64,000 bases of DNA from Denitrobacterium detoxificans (lineage in GTDB: Bacteria; Actinomycetota; Coriobacteriia; Coriobacteriales; Eggerthellaceae): NCBI RefSeq assembly GCF_001643775.1, contig NZ_CP011402.1:1286001-1350000 (forward strand), read 5' to 3'. The translations under genes and the position numbers were made by a program. Below the pieces are notes generated by a model. The model was given only the letters and a program-made list of their open reading frames with translations, was not told where the DNA came from and did no database searches. Shown here in pieces: positions 45,342 through 53,688 of this stretch (positions are counted from its first letter, which is position 1; every line of letters begins with the position of its first letter).

Positions 45342-45866
45342 GAGCCAGTGAATGAATCACCCTGGACTAGAATGTTAATTTCTATCTACTTTACATAATA
45401 TATATTATCGATAATCTATGTACGAATACGCGAGAGGACAGGCAATTCAGATTATGCGGGCGTCCGTCTAGCCAAAAGCTCACTGCTTTATGCGTACCGC
45501 ATGCGCGTGCGAGCTTCCGTTGTTCCAACCCATGCTACGCCCTTACGTAACCGCGCTTTAAAACTACCACTGGCAGCTTTCGCACACCATTCGATTTGCC
45601 GGTCGATGCATGCGTTCGCATCTCTAAACCCTACGCATGGCTACCGCCTGAAACGCTTTCCCAGAGAATCGTTCTAGATGCTTTTCTGAGCCACAACCCG
45701 AGTCATCCATCAACCTGAAGCAAATAAAAAGATTCTCCAGACCGCCAAAATAGGCCTCTTTTGGCGCATTTTCGATAAGTAAGACAAAACAAGCCTGTGA
45801 CCTGGGGTTTCACAAACGAGGCTCTGAGAGCCGTTCTAAGACCCCATTTTGACTTTAGATGAGTAT
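45342..45866. other. AT-richer intergenic region with hairpins
   Basis: About 525 bases with no supported gene. 45390-45420 is very AT-rich. CGCCAAAA (45743-45750) and TTTTGGCG (45759-45766) form a hairpin, and GGCTC-TGA-GAGCC lies near 45822. Apparent minus-strand coding potential at 45703-45933 overlaps merR and has no ribosome site. The stretch 45670-45866 has the look of an intergenic repeat unit. Confidence 0.5.
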
Positions 45867-46265
45867 TTATACCTGGGAAATTTCTGCCTTTTGGGCAATT
45901 TCGGACGCATAGGCCTCTAGAGCGCCTTGGCACTCCTCGATTTCGCGCATTTTCAAATCGAGCGAGAGCTTCTGCTCAGACAGCACGCGCATCAACTGCT
46001 TGACGCCATCACGTCCGCGCAGTTGCATGCGAACGAAATAGCCAATGCCCTCAATAGACAGACCGCTATACCGGAGAGCCTCGATAAGCGTGAGCTGTTG
46101 CAAATCGGAATCGGTGAAAAAGCGGCGTCCGCGCGAATCGCGCCCAAGATTCGGAAAGAAGCCGCACTTGTCGTAATAGCGAATAGTATGAGCGGTAATG
46201 CCCGTCATATCCTCAACTTCGGTAATGGAATAGCCCGGGCGATCTTCCTTGCTTTTCGCAGCCAT
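45867..46265 (-). CDS. MerR family transcriptional regulator
   Basis: One-component regulator of 132 residues. The winged helix begins YSITEVEDMTGITAHTIRYYDKCGF, the hallmark of MerR proteins, with the DSRGRRFFTDSDL wing. The C-terminal third is a dimerisation coiled coil; there is no cluster of Cys or His for metal binding, so a metal sensor is unlikely and an aldehyde/electrophile or stress type is possible. GAGG precedes the start. Two copies of a CTTAGAGTAACTCTAA-like palindrome flank a TATAGT -10 upstream, which suggests autoregulation. Confidence 0.92.
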   Translation of the reverse strand: MAAKSKEDRPGYSITEVEDMTGITAHTIRYYDKCGFFPNLGRDSRGRRFFTDSDLQQLTLIEALRYSGLSIEGIGYFVRMQLRGRDGVKQLMRVLSEQKLSLDLKMREIEECQGALEAYASEIAQKAEISQV

Positions 46266-46283
46266 GGCAGCCTCTATTTCTAC

Positions 46284-46298
46284 TTAGAGTAACTCTAA
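46284..46298. promoter_or_regulatory. Predicted MerR operator 1
   Basis: TTAGAGT-A-ACTCTAA, perfect 7-bp arms, just downstream of the -10 (TATAGT on the minus strand, 46304-46309) of the merR gene. Confidence 0.65.
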
Positions 46299-46312
46299 CC
46301 GAAACTATACCA

Positions 46313-46333
46313 TACTTAGAGTAACTCTAAGTA
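46313..46333. promoter_or_regulatory. Predicted MerR operator 2 at the promoter
   Basis: Perfect 10-bp arms (TACTTAGAGT, centre A, complement) immediately upstream of the minus-strand -10 TATAGT, the spacer position where MerR proteins normally bind. Confidence 0.75.
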
Positions 46334-46377
46334 GAAGAATCGCCAGAAGAGCCGAGGATCGAAAACAAATTGAAGCA

Positions 46378-46420
46378 TAAAAGAGAACGACCCACGCTTC
46401 GCAGTTGGAAGCGTGGGTCG
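46378..46420 (-). terminator. Terminator after dut
   Basis: A 13-bp perfect stem (CGACCCACGCTTC at 46388-46400, complement at 46408-46420) followed on the minus strand by TTCTCTTTTA. Confidence 0.85.
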
Positions 46421-46444
46421 AAAAGCTTTAGGCGATAGGCAGCG

Positions 46445-46888
46445 CTACTTTACGCCACTGCTACCGAAGCCGCCCTCCCCTCGCTGGGTTTCGGACAGCT
46501 CGTCCTGCACGAGGAGCGAGACATTTTCGACGCCCATGATAACCAGCTGCGCGATACGATCCCCCACCTTCACGTGAATGGGCTCGTTCGCATCGAGGTT
46601 GATGGCAATGCACATAAGCTCGCCGCGGTAACCGCTGTCGATAAGGCCCGGAGCGTTCACCAAGGACAGGCCCTGCTTGATGGCGGAGCCTGAACGCGGA
46701 AGCACGAAGCCAGCGTAGCCTTCAGGGATGGCTACGCAAATGCCCGTATGGATGAGCGCGCGCTCGAACGGCTGGAGCGTGATATCCTCCACGGAGCGCA
46801 AATCGATGCCAGCATCGCCTTCGTAAGCGGTTTCAGGCAAAACGGCATTGTCGTTTACCACCTTTACGGGCAACGTAAGAGAAGACAT
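46445..46888 (-). CDS. dut: dUTP diphosphatase
   Basis: Hydrolyses dUTP to dUMP, preventing uracil incorporation and feeding dTMP synthesis. The 147-residue trimeric-type enzyme shows its motifs in order: YEGDAGIDL, PRSGSAIKQG, GLIDSGYRGEL, DRIAQLVI and RGEGGFGSSG. It follows nrdR by 20 bases, giving a small nucleotide-pool unit. Confidence 0.97.
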   Translation of the reverse strand: MSSLTLPVKVVNDNAVLPETAYEGDAGIDLRSVEDITLQPFERALIHTGICVAIPEGYAGFVLPRSGSAIKQGLSLVNAPGLIDSGYRGELMCIAINLDANEPIHVKVGDRIAQLVIMGVENVSLLVQDELSETQRGEGGFGSSGVK

Positions 46889-46908
46889 ATGAAACCTTTC
46901 GAAATAGC

Positions 46909-47352
46909 CTAGAGACCCTTGATGGCCTGATTGAATTCGTCGACGTTCTTGAAGTCTTTGTACACGCTGGCAAAGCGAATGTAAGCGACTTCGTCGAGGT
47001 TCCTCAAACGCTGAAGAACCATGTCGCCCAGAGCCTTGGATTGAATCTCGGTATAGTTCTTGTTCCTGAGCTCGGTTTCCAGATCGTCGACGACGGAATT
47101 GATCTGGTCGGGCGTGATATGGCGCTTTGCGCAGGCGATATACAGACCGCGAAGGATCTTATCGCGACGGTACACTTCCGACGTACCATCGGACTTACGC
47201 ACAACAAGAGGATTTTCGCCGAGACGTTCGTACGTAGTGAAGCGACGATTGCATTTCAAGCACTCACGACGGCGACGAATGCTCGTGCCATCTTCGGAAG
47301 GACGGGAATCAACAACTTTGGAATCGGTATGCCCGCAGGATGGACAGCGCAT
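46909..47352 (-). CDS. nrdR: Ribonucleotide reductase repressor NrdR
   Basis: Zinc-ribbon and ATP-cone repressor that senses ATP/dATP and represses nrd genes. The 147 residues start with MRCPSCGHTDSKVVDSRP and CLKCNRRFTTYE (four zinc Cys), followed by the ATP-cone beginning VRKSDGTSEVYRRDKI. It probably shares a transcript with dut. No nrd genes are in the window. Confidence 0.97.
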   Translation of the reverse strand: MRCPSCGHTDSKVVDSRPSEDGTSIRRRRECLKCNRRFTTYERLGENPLVVRKSDGTSEVYRRDKILRGLYIACAKRHITPDQINSVVDDLETELRNKNYTEIQSKALGDMVLQRLRNLDEVAYIRFASVYKDFKNVDEFNQAIKGL

Positions 47353-47512
47353 GTGAATTCCTCTCTTTCGGCCTGGTGTCAGATTACCATACCAACTGGG
47401 ATAATATTAGGCCGATTCGAGAGAATCAAGGTATTTTATTCGCCCGAGTCCGCCGGAAAGAGCAGGCTCGGACATTTACGCAGCTACCACAGAACGCAGC
47501 ATCTGGGGTGCC

Positions 47513-47860
47513 CTAGAGGGTAAGGCAGATAGCGCCAATGGCCACGGCAGCATAGACAGATGCCGCAGCGATAACACGGCCCATGCAAGGCTCGGTAACC
47601 TGCATACCACGAACGTTTCCGTAACGGAAATCGGTGAGGATCTGGCTTTCCGATGCAAGACGAGCACAACGAGCATGCACGCGTTCGCGCATGCGGGCAC
47701 GGTACGCATCTTCAATGGGATTGACCGCATACTTCTTTTCGTATGCCGCAACAGCGCGCGTGAAGTCGATGATGTGCTCGTTTTCATTGCTGTACCGAGA
47801 ACAATCAGGCTTACGTGCGGCCGTTCCGTCGATGGGATACATGACGTTCAGGTCCTTCAT
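47513..47860 (-). CDS. Small tail-anchored membrane protein divergent from lexA, predicted SOS-regulated
   Basis: Predicted 115-residue protein of unknown function. The start at 47860 follows GGAGG; longer readings lack a site. Residues 1-90 are soluble and polar, with an Arg/Glu-rich helix (EDAYRARMRERVHARCARL), and residues about 95-115 form a single C-terminal membrane helix. It is transcribed divergently from lexA. Its promoter (TTGACA at 47930-47925, TAGAGT at 47907-47902, spacer 17) has LexA box 47911-47924 directly inside the spacer. Small membrane proteins next to lexA in other bacteria (YneA, DivS) block division in the SOS response; this protein lacks a LysM domain and its topology is reversed from YneA, so only the role may be analogous. 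Confidence 0.65.
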   Translation of the reverse strand: MKDLNVMYPIDGTAARKPDCSRYSNENEHIIDFTRAVAAYEKKYAVNPIEDAYRARMRERVHARCARLASESQILTDFRYGNVRGMQVTEPCMGRVIAAASVYAAVAIGAICLTL

Positions 47861-47876
47861 TTCTGCCTCCTTGCTC

Positions 47877-47904
47877 TTGCATAGAACCTTTGTTCGTGTA
47901 TACT
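47877..47904 (+). promoter_or_regulatory. Putative lexA promoter with LexA box in the spacer
   Basis: TTGCAT (47877-47882) and TATACT (47899-47904), spacer 16, with LexA box 47883-47896 filling the spacer. The leader to the lexA ATG would be about 60 bases. Confidence 0.65.
47883..47896. promoter_or_regulatory. LexA box 1
   Basis: AGAAC-CTTT-GTTCG, one mismatch from the Gram-positive LexA half-site pattern CGAAC/GTTCG. Confidence 0.75.
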
Positions 47905-47930
47905 CTAAATCGAACATAAGTTCTTGTCAA
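47902..47930 (-). promoter_or_regulatory. Putative promoter of the small membrane protein
   Basis: On the minus strand TTGACA (47930-47925) and TAGAGT (47907-47902), spacer 17, with LexA box 2 abutting the -35. Confidence 0.65.
47911..47924. promoter_or_regulatory. LexA box 2
   Basis: CGAAC-ATAA-GTTCT, located between the divergent -35 and -10 of the small membrane protein gene and near the start of the lexA transcript. Confidence 0.8.
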
Positions 47931-47939
47931 CAAATTTAT

Positions 47940-47953
47940 CAAACATTTGTTCG
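47940..47953. promoter_or_regulatory. LexA box 3
   Basis: CAAAC-ATTT-GTTCG, 16 bases upstream of the lexA ATG; its right half resembles the box at recA. Confidence 0.75.
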
Positions 47954-47969
47954 TGTGAAAGGGTGCAGC

Positions 47970-48608
47970 ATGTCAAAGGACATTACGAAACGCCAGCAAG
48001 CAGTCCTCGATTGCATTACCGCCTGCATCGAAGAAAACGGATACGGCCCCACCGTACGCGAGCTGTGCGAACGCATGCAGCTCTCCTCCCCTTCCACCGT
48101 TCACGTGCATCTGAAGGCCCTGGAAGACAAGGGCTACATCCACCGCGATCCGCTGAAGTCCCGCTCCATCACGCTTGCGGGCGAAGCGGCTAGCCCGGTT
48201 AGCGAACCCGCAGCCATCGCCTCGTACGGCAACGTAGTGCAGCTTCCCCTCGTGGGGAACGTCGCCGCGGGCGTACCTCTTCTGGCCGACGAAAACATCA
48301 CCGAAACCATCACGCTGCCTACGGAAATCGTGGGCGATTCGGCATCGTTCCTGCTTTCGGTGCATGGCGAATCCATGATCGAAGCCGGCATCAACGACGG
48401 CGATTACATCGTGGTAAAGGAACAGAACACGGCGAACAACGGCGAAATCGTCGTTGCACTCGTGGAAGACGGCGCCACGGTAAAGCGCTTCTATCGCGAG
48501 AAAGACCACATTCGTCTGCAGCCGGAAAACTCCAGCATGGAACCCATTATCGTGCGCGATTGCGCAATCGTGGGCAAGGTCGTGGCGCTCTTTAGGCGCG
48601 TACGCTAA
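47970..48608 (+). CDS. lexA: LexA repressor
   Basis: SOS repressor that self-cleaves when RecA is activated. ATG 47970 follows GAAAGGG and gives 212 residues. The winged helix includes GYGPTVRELCERMQLSSPSTVH. The cleavage site is Ala100-Gly101 in NVAAGVPL; the catalytic Ser135 is in VHGESMIEAGI and Lys172 in ATVKRFY. Three LexA boxes lie in the divergent upstream region. Its 3' end overlaps hflX (opposite strand) by 17 bases. Confidence 0.98.
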   Translation: MSKDITKRQQAVLDCITACIEENGYGPTVRELCERMQLSSPSTVHVHLKALEDKGYIHRDPLKSRSITLAGEAASPVSEPAAIASYGNVVQLPLVGNVAAGVPLLADENITETITLPTEIVGDSASFLLSVHGESMIEAGINDGDYIVVKEQNTANNGEIVVALVEDGATVKRFYREKDHIRLQPENSSMEPIIVRDCAIVGKVVALFRRVR

Positions 48609-49896
48609 ACGGCTCGAACCTACTCGCCAGCGACGGGCTCACGCGAATTGTCATCCACGTTCCCTGCTCGTCGTAGTGTTCTTCCACAATGTAGCAACGC
48701 TCATGCGCTAGCGCCACAATATCGCCGCGCGTATACGGCACCAATACGTGCAGAATCTCATCCTGGGCAGCAGCAAGCTTCACAATACGCGCAATCAGCG
48801 CATCCAGGCCCTCGCGCGTAACAGAAGAGATTTGCATGGCATTCGGGAAATGATAGGCCAAGGCTTCACGACCCTCGTCGTCAAGCAGATCTATCTTGTT
48901 GAGCACCAGAATCGAAGGGATATCCTGCGCGCCAATCTGATTCAGTACGTCATCTACCGCACGCATCTGCCCTTCGAAATAATCCGAAGAGGCATCCACC
49001 ACATGCAAGATGATATTCGCTTCGCGCACCTCATCGAGGGTGCTCTTGAACGACTCAACAAGCGTGGTAGGCAGCTTCTGAATGAAGCCGACCGTATCGG
49101 TAAGGGTGATCTCGCGTCCCTCGGGCAGCGTGTATTTACGCGTGGTGGAATCGAGCGTGGCAAACAGCTTGTCGTAGCTAAGCACCGACGCATTCGTAAG
49201 CGCATTGAGCAGACTCGACTTACCCGCATTCGTATAGCCTGCTAGGGCCACACGCAGCATACCGCTTTCCTGACGCCCCTGACGCTGCACGGAGCGGTTC
49301 TTATCGAGCTCGGCAAGCTCGCGGCGAATAGACGTAATGCGATTGCGCACAATGCGGCGGTCGACCTCGAGCTGGCTTTCGCCTTCACCGAAGCGACTAC
49401 CAACGCCACCGCCCATGCGGTTACTGGCAAGATGAGCCCACATGCCACGCAGGCGCGGATAGAGGTACTGATTCTGGGCAAGCTTCACCTGCAGACGACC
49501 CTCACGCGTGGTCGCGTGGAGCGCGAAGATATCGAGAATAAGGGCCGTGCGGTCGATGACCTTCACGTCACGACCCATGATCTTCTCCAAATTGCCCTGC
49601 TGAGAAGGCGTAAGCTCATCGTCGAAGATAACGATATCAGCGCTATACGCCGTGCAGAGCTCGGCAATTTCAACCGCCTTGCCACTACCCACAAACGTAC
49701 GGGGGTTGGGTGCATCCAAACGCTGAGTGGTCTGCGCAACCACTTCGGCACCTGCCGTGGCGGTAAGGCGCTCTAGCTCCGCCATGGTCTCCGAAAGGGG
49801 CCATGCAGCGCCAGGCCTATCGATGCCCACGAGGATTGCTCGTTCGGCAACTTCGGCGGTTTCGCGAAGCGGAAAGCGGTTTTTGTTGACCGACAT
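48592..49896 (-). CDS. hflX: GTPase HflX
   Basis: Ribosome-associated GTPase that splits stalled or stressed ribosomes. The 434 residues have the N-terminal HflX domain (FVGSGKAVEIAELC, DELTPSQQGNLEK), a GxG-rich linker RMGGGVGSRFGEGE, and the G domain: G1 GYTNAGKSS, G3 DTVGF, G4 NKID. First visible upstream gene of the minus-strand run; dapF is transcribed just before it, 14 bases away. Confidence 0.97.
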   Translation of the reverse strand: MSVNKNRFPLRETAEVAERAILVGIDRPGAAWPLSETMAELERLTATAGAEVVAQTTQRLDAPNPRTFVGSGKAVEIAELCTAYSADIVIFDDELTPSQQGNLEKIMGRDVKVIDRTALILDIFALHATTREGRLQVKLAQNQYLYPRLRGMWAHLASNRMGGGVGSRFGEGESQLEVDRRIVRNRITSIRRELAELDKNRSVQRQGRQESGMLRVALAGYTNAGKSSLLNALTNASVLSYDKLFATLDSTTRKYTLPEGREITLTDTVGFIQKLPTTLVESFKSTLDEVREANIILHVVDASSDYFEGQMRAVDDVLNQIGAQDIPSILVLNKIDLLDDEGREALAYHFPNAMQISSVTREGLDALIARIVKLAAAQDEILHVLVPYTRGDIVALAHERCYIVEEHYDEQGTWMTIRVSPSLASRFEPFSVRA

Positions 49897-49910
49897 GCCC
49901 AGCGCCTACG

Positions 49911-50831
49911 CTAGTCGATTTCGATTTCGCCCGTGAAGGAAGCGGCAGCGGGACCCGTCATGAACACGTGCCCATTGCTGGACCAATCGATGTGAAGCAC
50001 GCCGCCGCGCAGGTGAACGTCATTCACGCGGCCTGCACGCCCCGTAAGAGCTGCCGCCACGTTGCTCGCGCACGCACCAGTGCCACAGGCAAGCGTCTCG
50101 CCATCACCGCGTTCGTATACGCGCATATGCAGGCCGTCTTCGCAAACCTGGATAAACTCAATATTGGCCTTTTCGGGGAAGGCGGGGTTGCTCTCGTAGA
50201 AGCGACCCACGGTGTTCAAGTTGAGCGTTTCGAGCGACTTATTGCTAGGATCATCGAAAATGGCATCCGGCAACGCCTGGAAATCCTCGATAAACGTAAT
50301 GGCATGGGGGTTACCCATGGAAACGCACGTGAACTCGAAAGCGCCCCAAGGGCTCTCGATGGCTGTCTCGCGCACGTAGCCAGCCTCTTCATACTGAGCG
50401 TTCTCGGGAAGCGCCACGGGCACTTCCGCAGCCGCCAGGATGGGCTGACCCATATCGACAGTGGCAACGGTCATCTTACCCGCTTCGTCAACCTGGAACG
50501 AAATGGGCCTACGACCGGCAAGCGTGTCGGCCACGAAGGAACCCGCAGACGCATCGACATAGCCATGGTCGATGAGGAACTTCGAGAAGCAGCGCACGCC
50601 ATTGCCGCACATTTGGGCAAGGCTGCCGTCTGCGTTGTAGTAATGCATGTAACCAGCGCAATCGTCCTTTTCGCTCGGACGAACCAGAATAACGCCATCG
50701 CCACCGATGCCAAAATGACGATCGCACAGATAGGCGACCTGACGGGGTTCGAGTTCGATGGCGCCTTCCATGTCGTCAATCATGACGAAGTCGTTGCCCA
50801 GGCCATCCATCTTGGTGAATGAGAGTTTCAT
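49911..50831 (-). CDS. dapF: Diaminopimelate epimerase
   Basis: Converts LL- to meso-diaminopimelate for lysine and peptidoglycan. The 306 residues begin FTKMDGLGNDFVMIDD and carry the two catalytic Cys motifs, NADGSLAQMCGNGVRCF and ETLACGTGACASNVAA. The start overlaps the miaA stop by 4 bases, indicating coupled translation. Presence of DapF is consistent with a meso-DAP-type lysine/wall pathway. Confidence 0.97.
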   Translation of the reverse strand: MKLSFTKMDGLGNDFVMIDDMEGAIELEPRQVAYLCDRHFGIGGDGVILVRPSEKDDCAGYMHYYNADGSLAQMCGNGVRCFSKFLIDHGYVDASAGSFVADTLAGRRPISFQVDEAGKMTVATVDMGQPILAAAEVPVALPENAQYEEAGYVRETAIESPWGAFEFTCVSMGNPHAITFIEDFQALPDAIFDDPSNKSLETLNLNTVGRFYESNPAFPEKANIEFIQVCEDGLHMRVYERGDGETLACGTGACASNVAAALTGRAGRVNDVHLRGGVLHIDWSSNGHVFMTGPAAASFTGEIEID

Positions 50832-51829
50832 GCGCAGCCCTTTCCGTAGCGTTTTTCATCAGTATCCACGATTTCAAGAGCGCGACAAAGCAGCTCTTCC
50901 CCATTATCACGGTCTGCGCATATCCAGGTGATGCGCTTGTCCTTGCGAAACCACGTGCGCTGGCGCTTGGCATAGCGATGCGTGGCAAACTTGATTTGCG
51001 AAATGGCCTCGTCAAGCGAAATGACACCGTCGAGCGCCTGGACGATTTCCTTGTAGCCAATCGCCTGATTAGCGGTAAGCGCATCGCGCAGACCCTCGGA
51101 AAGCAACGAACGCACCTCATCTACCAGGCCATTTTCGACCATCTGGTCCACGCGAGCGTCAATGCGATGCCGCAGGATTTCGGGGTCAACCTGCAGGCCA
51201 ATCATGGTAACCGGGAAATGCACGCCGATGGCATGCAGCTTGGCATGCTGTTCCGCATACGACGTACCCTCGCTGAGCAGCTCGAACGCGCGAACGACGC
51301 GTTTGGCGTCATGTGCATTGATAAGCGCCGCGGAAGCAGGGTCGCGTTGGTTAAGCTCGGCCCAAACGGCATCGCAGCCACATTCCGCGATGCGCGCATT
51401 GTAGGCATCGCGCACCGGATTTCCCACCTGCTCGCCTGCGGGAAAGTCGTACGAATCAACGAGGGCGCGCACGTAGAAACCCGTTCCACCGCACACGATA
51501 GGGCGACAGCCCTGCTCGTACGCACGAAGCACCACTCCCCTGCCATACTCCTGGAACAAGGAAGCGGAATAGGCGCTGCCCGGAGCAGCCACATCGAGGC
51601 CATAATACGGCACCGTTCGGTCGGCGGGTGCAATCTTGCCCGTGCCGATATCCATGCCGCGGTAAATCTGCATGCTATCGGCGGAAAGGACGCAACCACC
51701 CAGGCGTTCCGCCATACGCTGCGCCAACGCCGTCTTGCCCGAAGCCGTGGGACCCACCACGCAAACTAGGGGCGCATCAAGCGGGCATACTACCTGGCTT
51801 TTCTCACCCGAGGCAGCAGGCCACTGCAT
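50828..51829 (-). CDS. miaA: tRNA dimethylallyltransferase
   Basis: Adds the isopentenyl group to A37 of tRNAs reading UNN codons. ATG at 51829 overlaps the miaB stop by one base (TAATG) and was preferred over a GTG 18 bases upstream; this gives 333 residues. The P-loop is VVGPTASGKTALAQ, followed by LSADSMQIYRGMDIGTGK and the later GGTGFYVRAL motif. It is paired with miaB, which acts on its product. Confidence 0.96.
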   Translation of the reverse strand: MQWPAASGEKSQVVCPLDAPLVCVVGPTASGKTALAQRMAERLGGCVLSADSMQIYRGMDIGTGKIAPADRTVPYYGLDVAAPGSAYSASLFQEYGRGVVLRAYEQGCRPIVCGGTGFYVRALVDSYDFPAGEQVGNPVRDAYNARIAECGCDAVWAELNQRDPASAALINAHDAKRVVRAFELLSEGTSYAEQHAKLHAIGVHFPVTMIGLQVDPEILRHRIDARVDQMVENGLVDEVRSLLSEGLRDALTANQAIGYKEIVQALDGVISLDEAISQIKFATHRYAKRQRTWFRKDKRITWICADRDNGEELLCRALEIVDTDEKRYGKGCA

Positions 51830-53178
51830 TAGAGCATCGTCCCCCACAGGTACCAGGTATGGGCTTCGTCGATGCGAATGTCCACGATGGAACCAGCGAA
51901 ATCGCTCGCACTCATGCCCTGAGGTACGCGCGCATGAACCGTCTGGTTGCGAGGACTCTTGCCCGCAAGGATGGAAGGATCGTTCTTGCTGGCGCCCGTA
52001 ACGAGCACGGGAAGCACCACGCCCGCCTGGTTCTGTTCCAGGTTCAAGCGCTCAGCGTTGCGCTGTACCAGGTCGACCAGACGATCGAAGCGTTCCTGAA
52101 TGACCTCACGCGGAGTATCGTCCTGCATTTCGGCAGCGGGGGTTCCCTCGCGCTTGCTGTAGATGAACGTAAACACCTGGTTGTAGCCAACCTCGTTCAC
52201 CAGGTCGTACGTAGCCTGGAAGTCTTCTTCAGTCTCACCCGGGAAACCGACGATGATGTCGGTGGAAAGCGCGATATCGGGGCAAACCTTGCGGAGCTTC
52301 TCGATAAGCTCACGATAATGCTCGACGGTATAGCGCCTGTTCATGGCTTTCAGAATGCGATTCGACCCACTCTGCGCGGGCAGATGCAATGCCGGCATGA
52401 GGTTGGGTAGCGTGGCGAAGCGCTCGATAACCTCATCAGTAAGGTCCTTAGGATGACTGGTAGCGAAGCGGATACGCTCGACGCCCGTTTTCGAAACCAC
52501 GTCGAGGACCTGGGCGAAGCGCGGTTCGCCATACAAATCGCGACCATAGGAGTTCACGTTCTGGCCCAGAAGGGTGATCTCCTTCACGCCGGCATCGACG
52601 TAGGCCTGCGCTTGCTGGGCAATCTCCTCGATGGGGCGACTCAGCTCGCGACCACGCACGTACGGCACAATGCAGTACGTGCAGAAATTGTTGCAACCCA
52701 CCGTAATGGGCAGCCAAGCAGCCCAGGGATGCTCGCGATCCTCGGGAAGGTCGTCGTGGAACTCGGCGCGGCCATCCACGAGCTCGGCACGGCGCATACC
52801 GCCCTCGATGGCCTCCTGCAGCAGATGCGGCAGGGCCTCCATGTTATGCGTGCCAAATACGACATCGGCGTTTTCCAGCTGATCAAGCAGCTTCTGGCCG
52901 TCGCGCTGGCCAATGCAGCCGCCAATGGCCACGAATCGCTTGCCGAAGGGGCTACCTGGACGCACCGGGTCGTTCTTCATGGTGGCCACGGTGCCCATAA
53001 GGCGCTCGTCGGCCTTTTCGCGCACGCAGCACGTGACGAAAATAGAGAAGTCGGCTTCAGCATTCGTCTGAACGGGCACGGAACCCAACGACGACATAAG
53101 GCCCGACAGCCTTTCGGCGTCGTGCTTGTTCATCTGGCATCCGAAAGTCGTGATGCAGAAGGTAGTATTTTCGAACAT
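51829..53178 (-). CDS. miaB: tRNA-2-methylthio-N6-dimethylallyladenosine synthase
   Basis: Radical SAM methylthiotransferase that modifies i6A37 made by MiaA. The 449 residues have the N-terminal cluster Cys (TFGCQMNKHD, VTCCVREKA, GGCIGQRDG), the radical SAM motif GCNNFCTYCIVPYVRG and a C-terminal TRAM region. Its paralogue rimO lies at 59579-60868. A 23-base gap separates it from spoVS. Confidence 0.97.
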   Translation of the reverse strand: MFENTTFCITTFGCQMNKHDAERLSGLMSSLGSVPVQTNAEADFSIFVTCCVREKADERLMGTVATMKNDPVRPGSPFGKRFVAIGGCIGQRDGQKLLDQLENADVVFGTHNMEALPHLLQEAIEGGMRRAELVDGRAEFHDDLPEDREHPWAAWLPITVGCNNFCTYCIVPYVRGRELSRPIEEIAQQAQAYVDAGVKEITLLGQNVNSYGRDLYGEPRFAQVLDVVSKTGVERIRFATSHPKDLTDEVIERFATLPNLMPALHLPAQSGSNRILKAMNRRYTVEHYRELIEKLRKVCPDIALSTDIIVGFPGETEEDFQATYDLVNEVGYNQVFTFIYSKREGTPAAEMQDDTPREVIQERFDRLVDLVQRNAERLNLEQNQAGVVLPVLVTGASKNDPSILAGKSPRNQTVHARVPQGMSASDFAGSIVDIRIDEAHTWYLWGTML

Positions 53179-53201
53179 GAAGTGGAACCTTTGGGTTTGA
53201 A

Positions 53202-53522
53202 TTACACGTTTTCGCCGATGGTGGCACCGTTCTTCAGGTAATGGAGAATAACCTTGAAGCGAATGGCAGTGCGATATTCACCATCGATAACAATATCGGC
53301 GAAATACGGAATGCAAGCAACTTCAATACCGATAGGAGAAAGAAAACCACGCGAAATAGCTATAGCTTTTACCGCCTGATTGACCGCACCGGCGCCCACT
53401 GCCTGAATTTCGACATCGACGCCATCTTTAACCATGCCGGCGATAGCACCGGCTACGGAAGCCGGCGAAGACTTGGAAGAGACTTTCAAGAAGCCAATTT
53501 GTTGCTGCGAATCGTTCGGCAC
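53202..53522 (-). CDS. spoVS: SpoVS family protein
   Basis: Small Alba-like protein of 106 residues. The conserved core is FLKVSSKSSPASVAGAIAG and AVGAGAVNQAVKAIAIARGFL-like sequence, ending with an R-rich strand. GTG start with AGGAAAT upstream. In Bacillus SpoVS affects sporulation and division; here it occurs next to rny in a lineage not known to sporulate, so a nucleic-acid or regulatory role is more likely. About 165 bases separate it from the GHKL ATPase gene. Confidence 0.95.
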   Translation of the reverse strand: MPNDSQQQIGFLKVSSKSSPASVAGAIAGMVKDGVDVEIQAVGAGAVNQAVKAIAISRGFLSPIGIEVACIPYFADIVIDGEYRTAIRFKVILHYLKNGATIGENV

Positions 53523-53688
53523 GTTGTATTTCCTATCGTAGTGCGACTTTGCTGCGATATTGCATCTTATCGAGTCATTTTATCCGTATTTTGCGAACAG
53601 GGCAATTGCGTGAGCCCCCTATTCGTGGTGAAACCATGCTGATTCTGCGCAGCAAAACGCGACGGCAGCATCTGCGAGGAAGGCGGAG

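Noticed and set aside
45703-45933. Possible 76-residue minus-strand gene
   Set aside because: Overlaps the end of merR, has no ribosome site and a Cys/Arg/Lys-rich composition more like a repeat read as protein.
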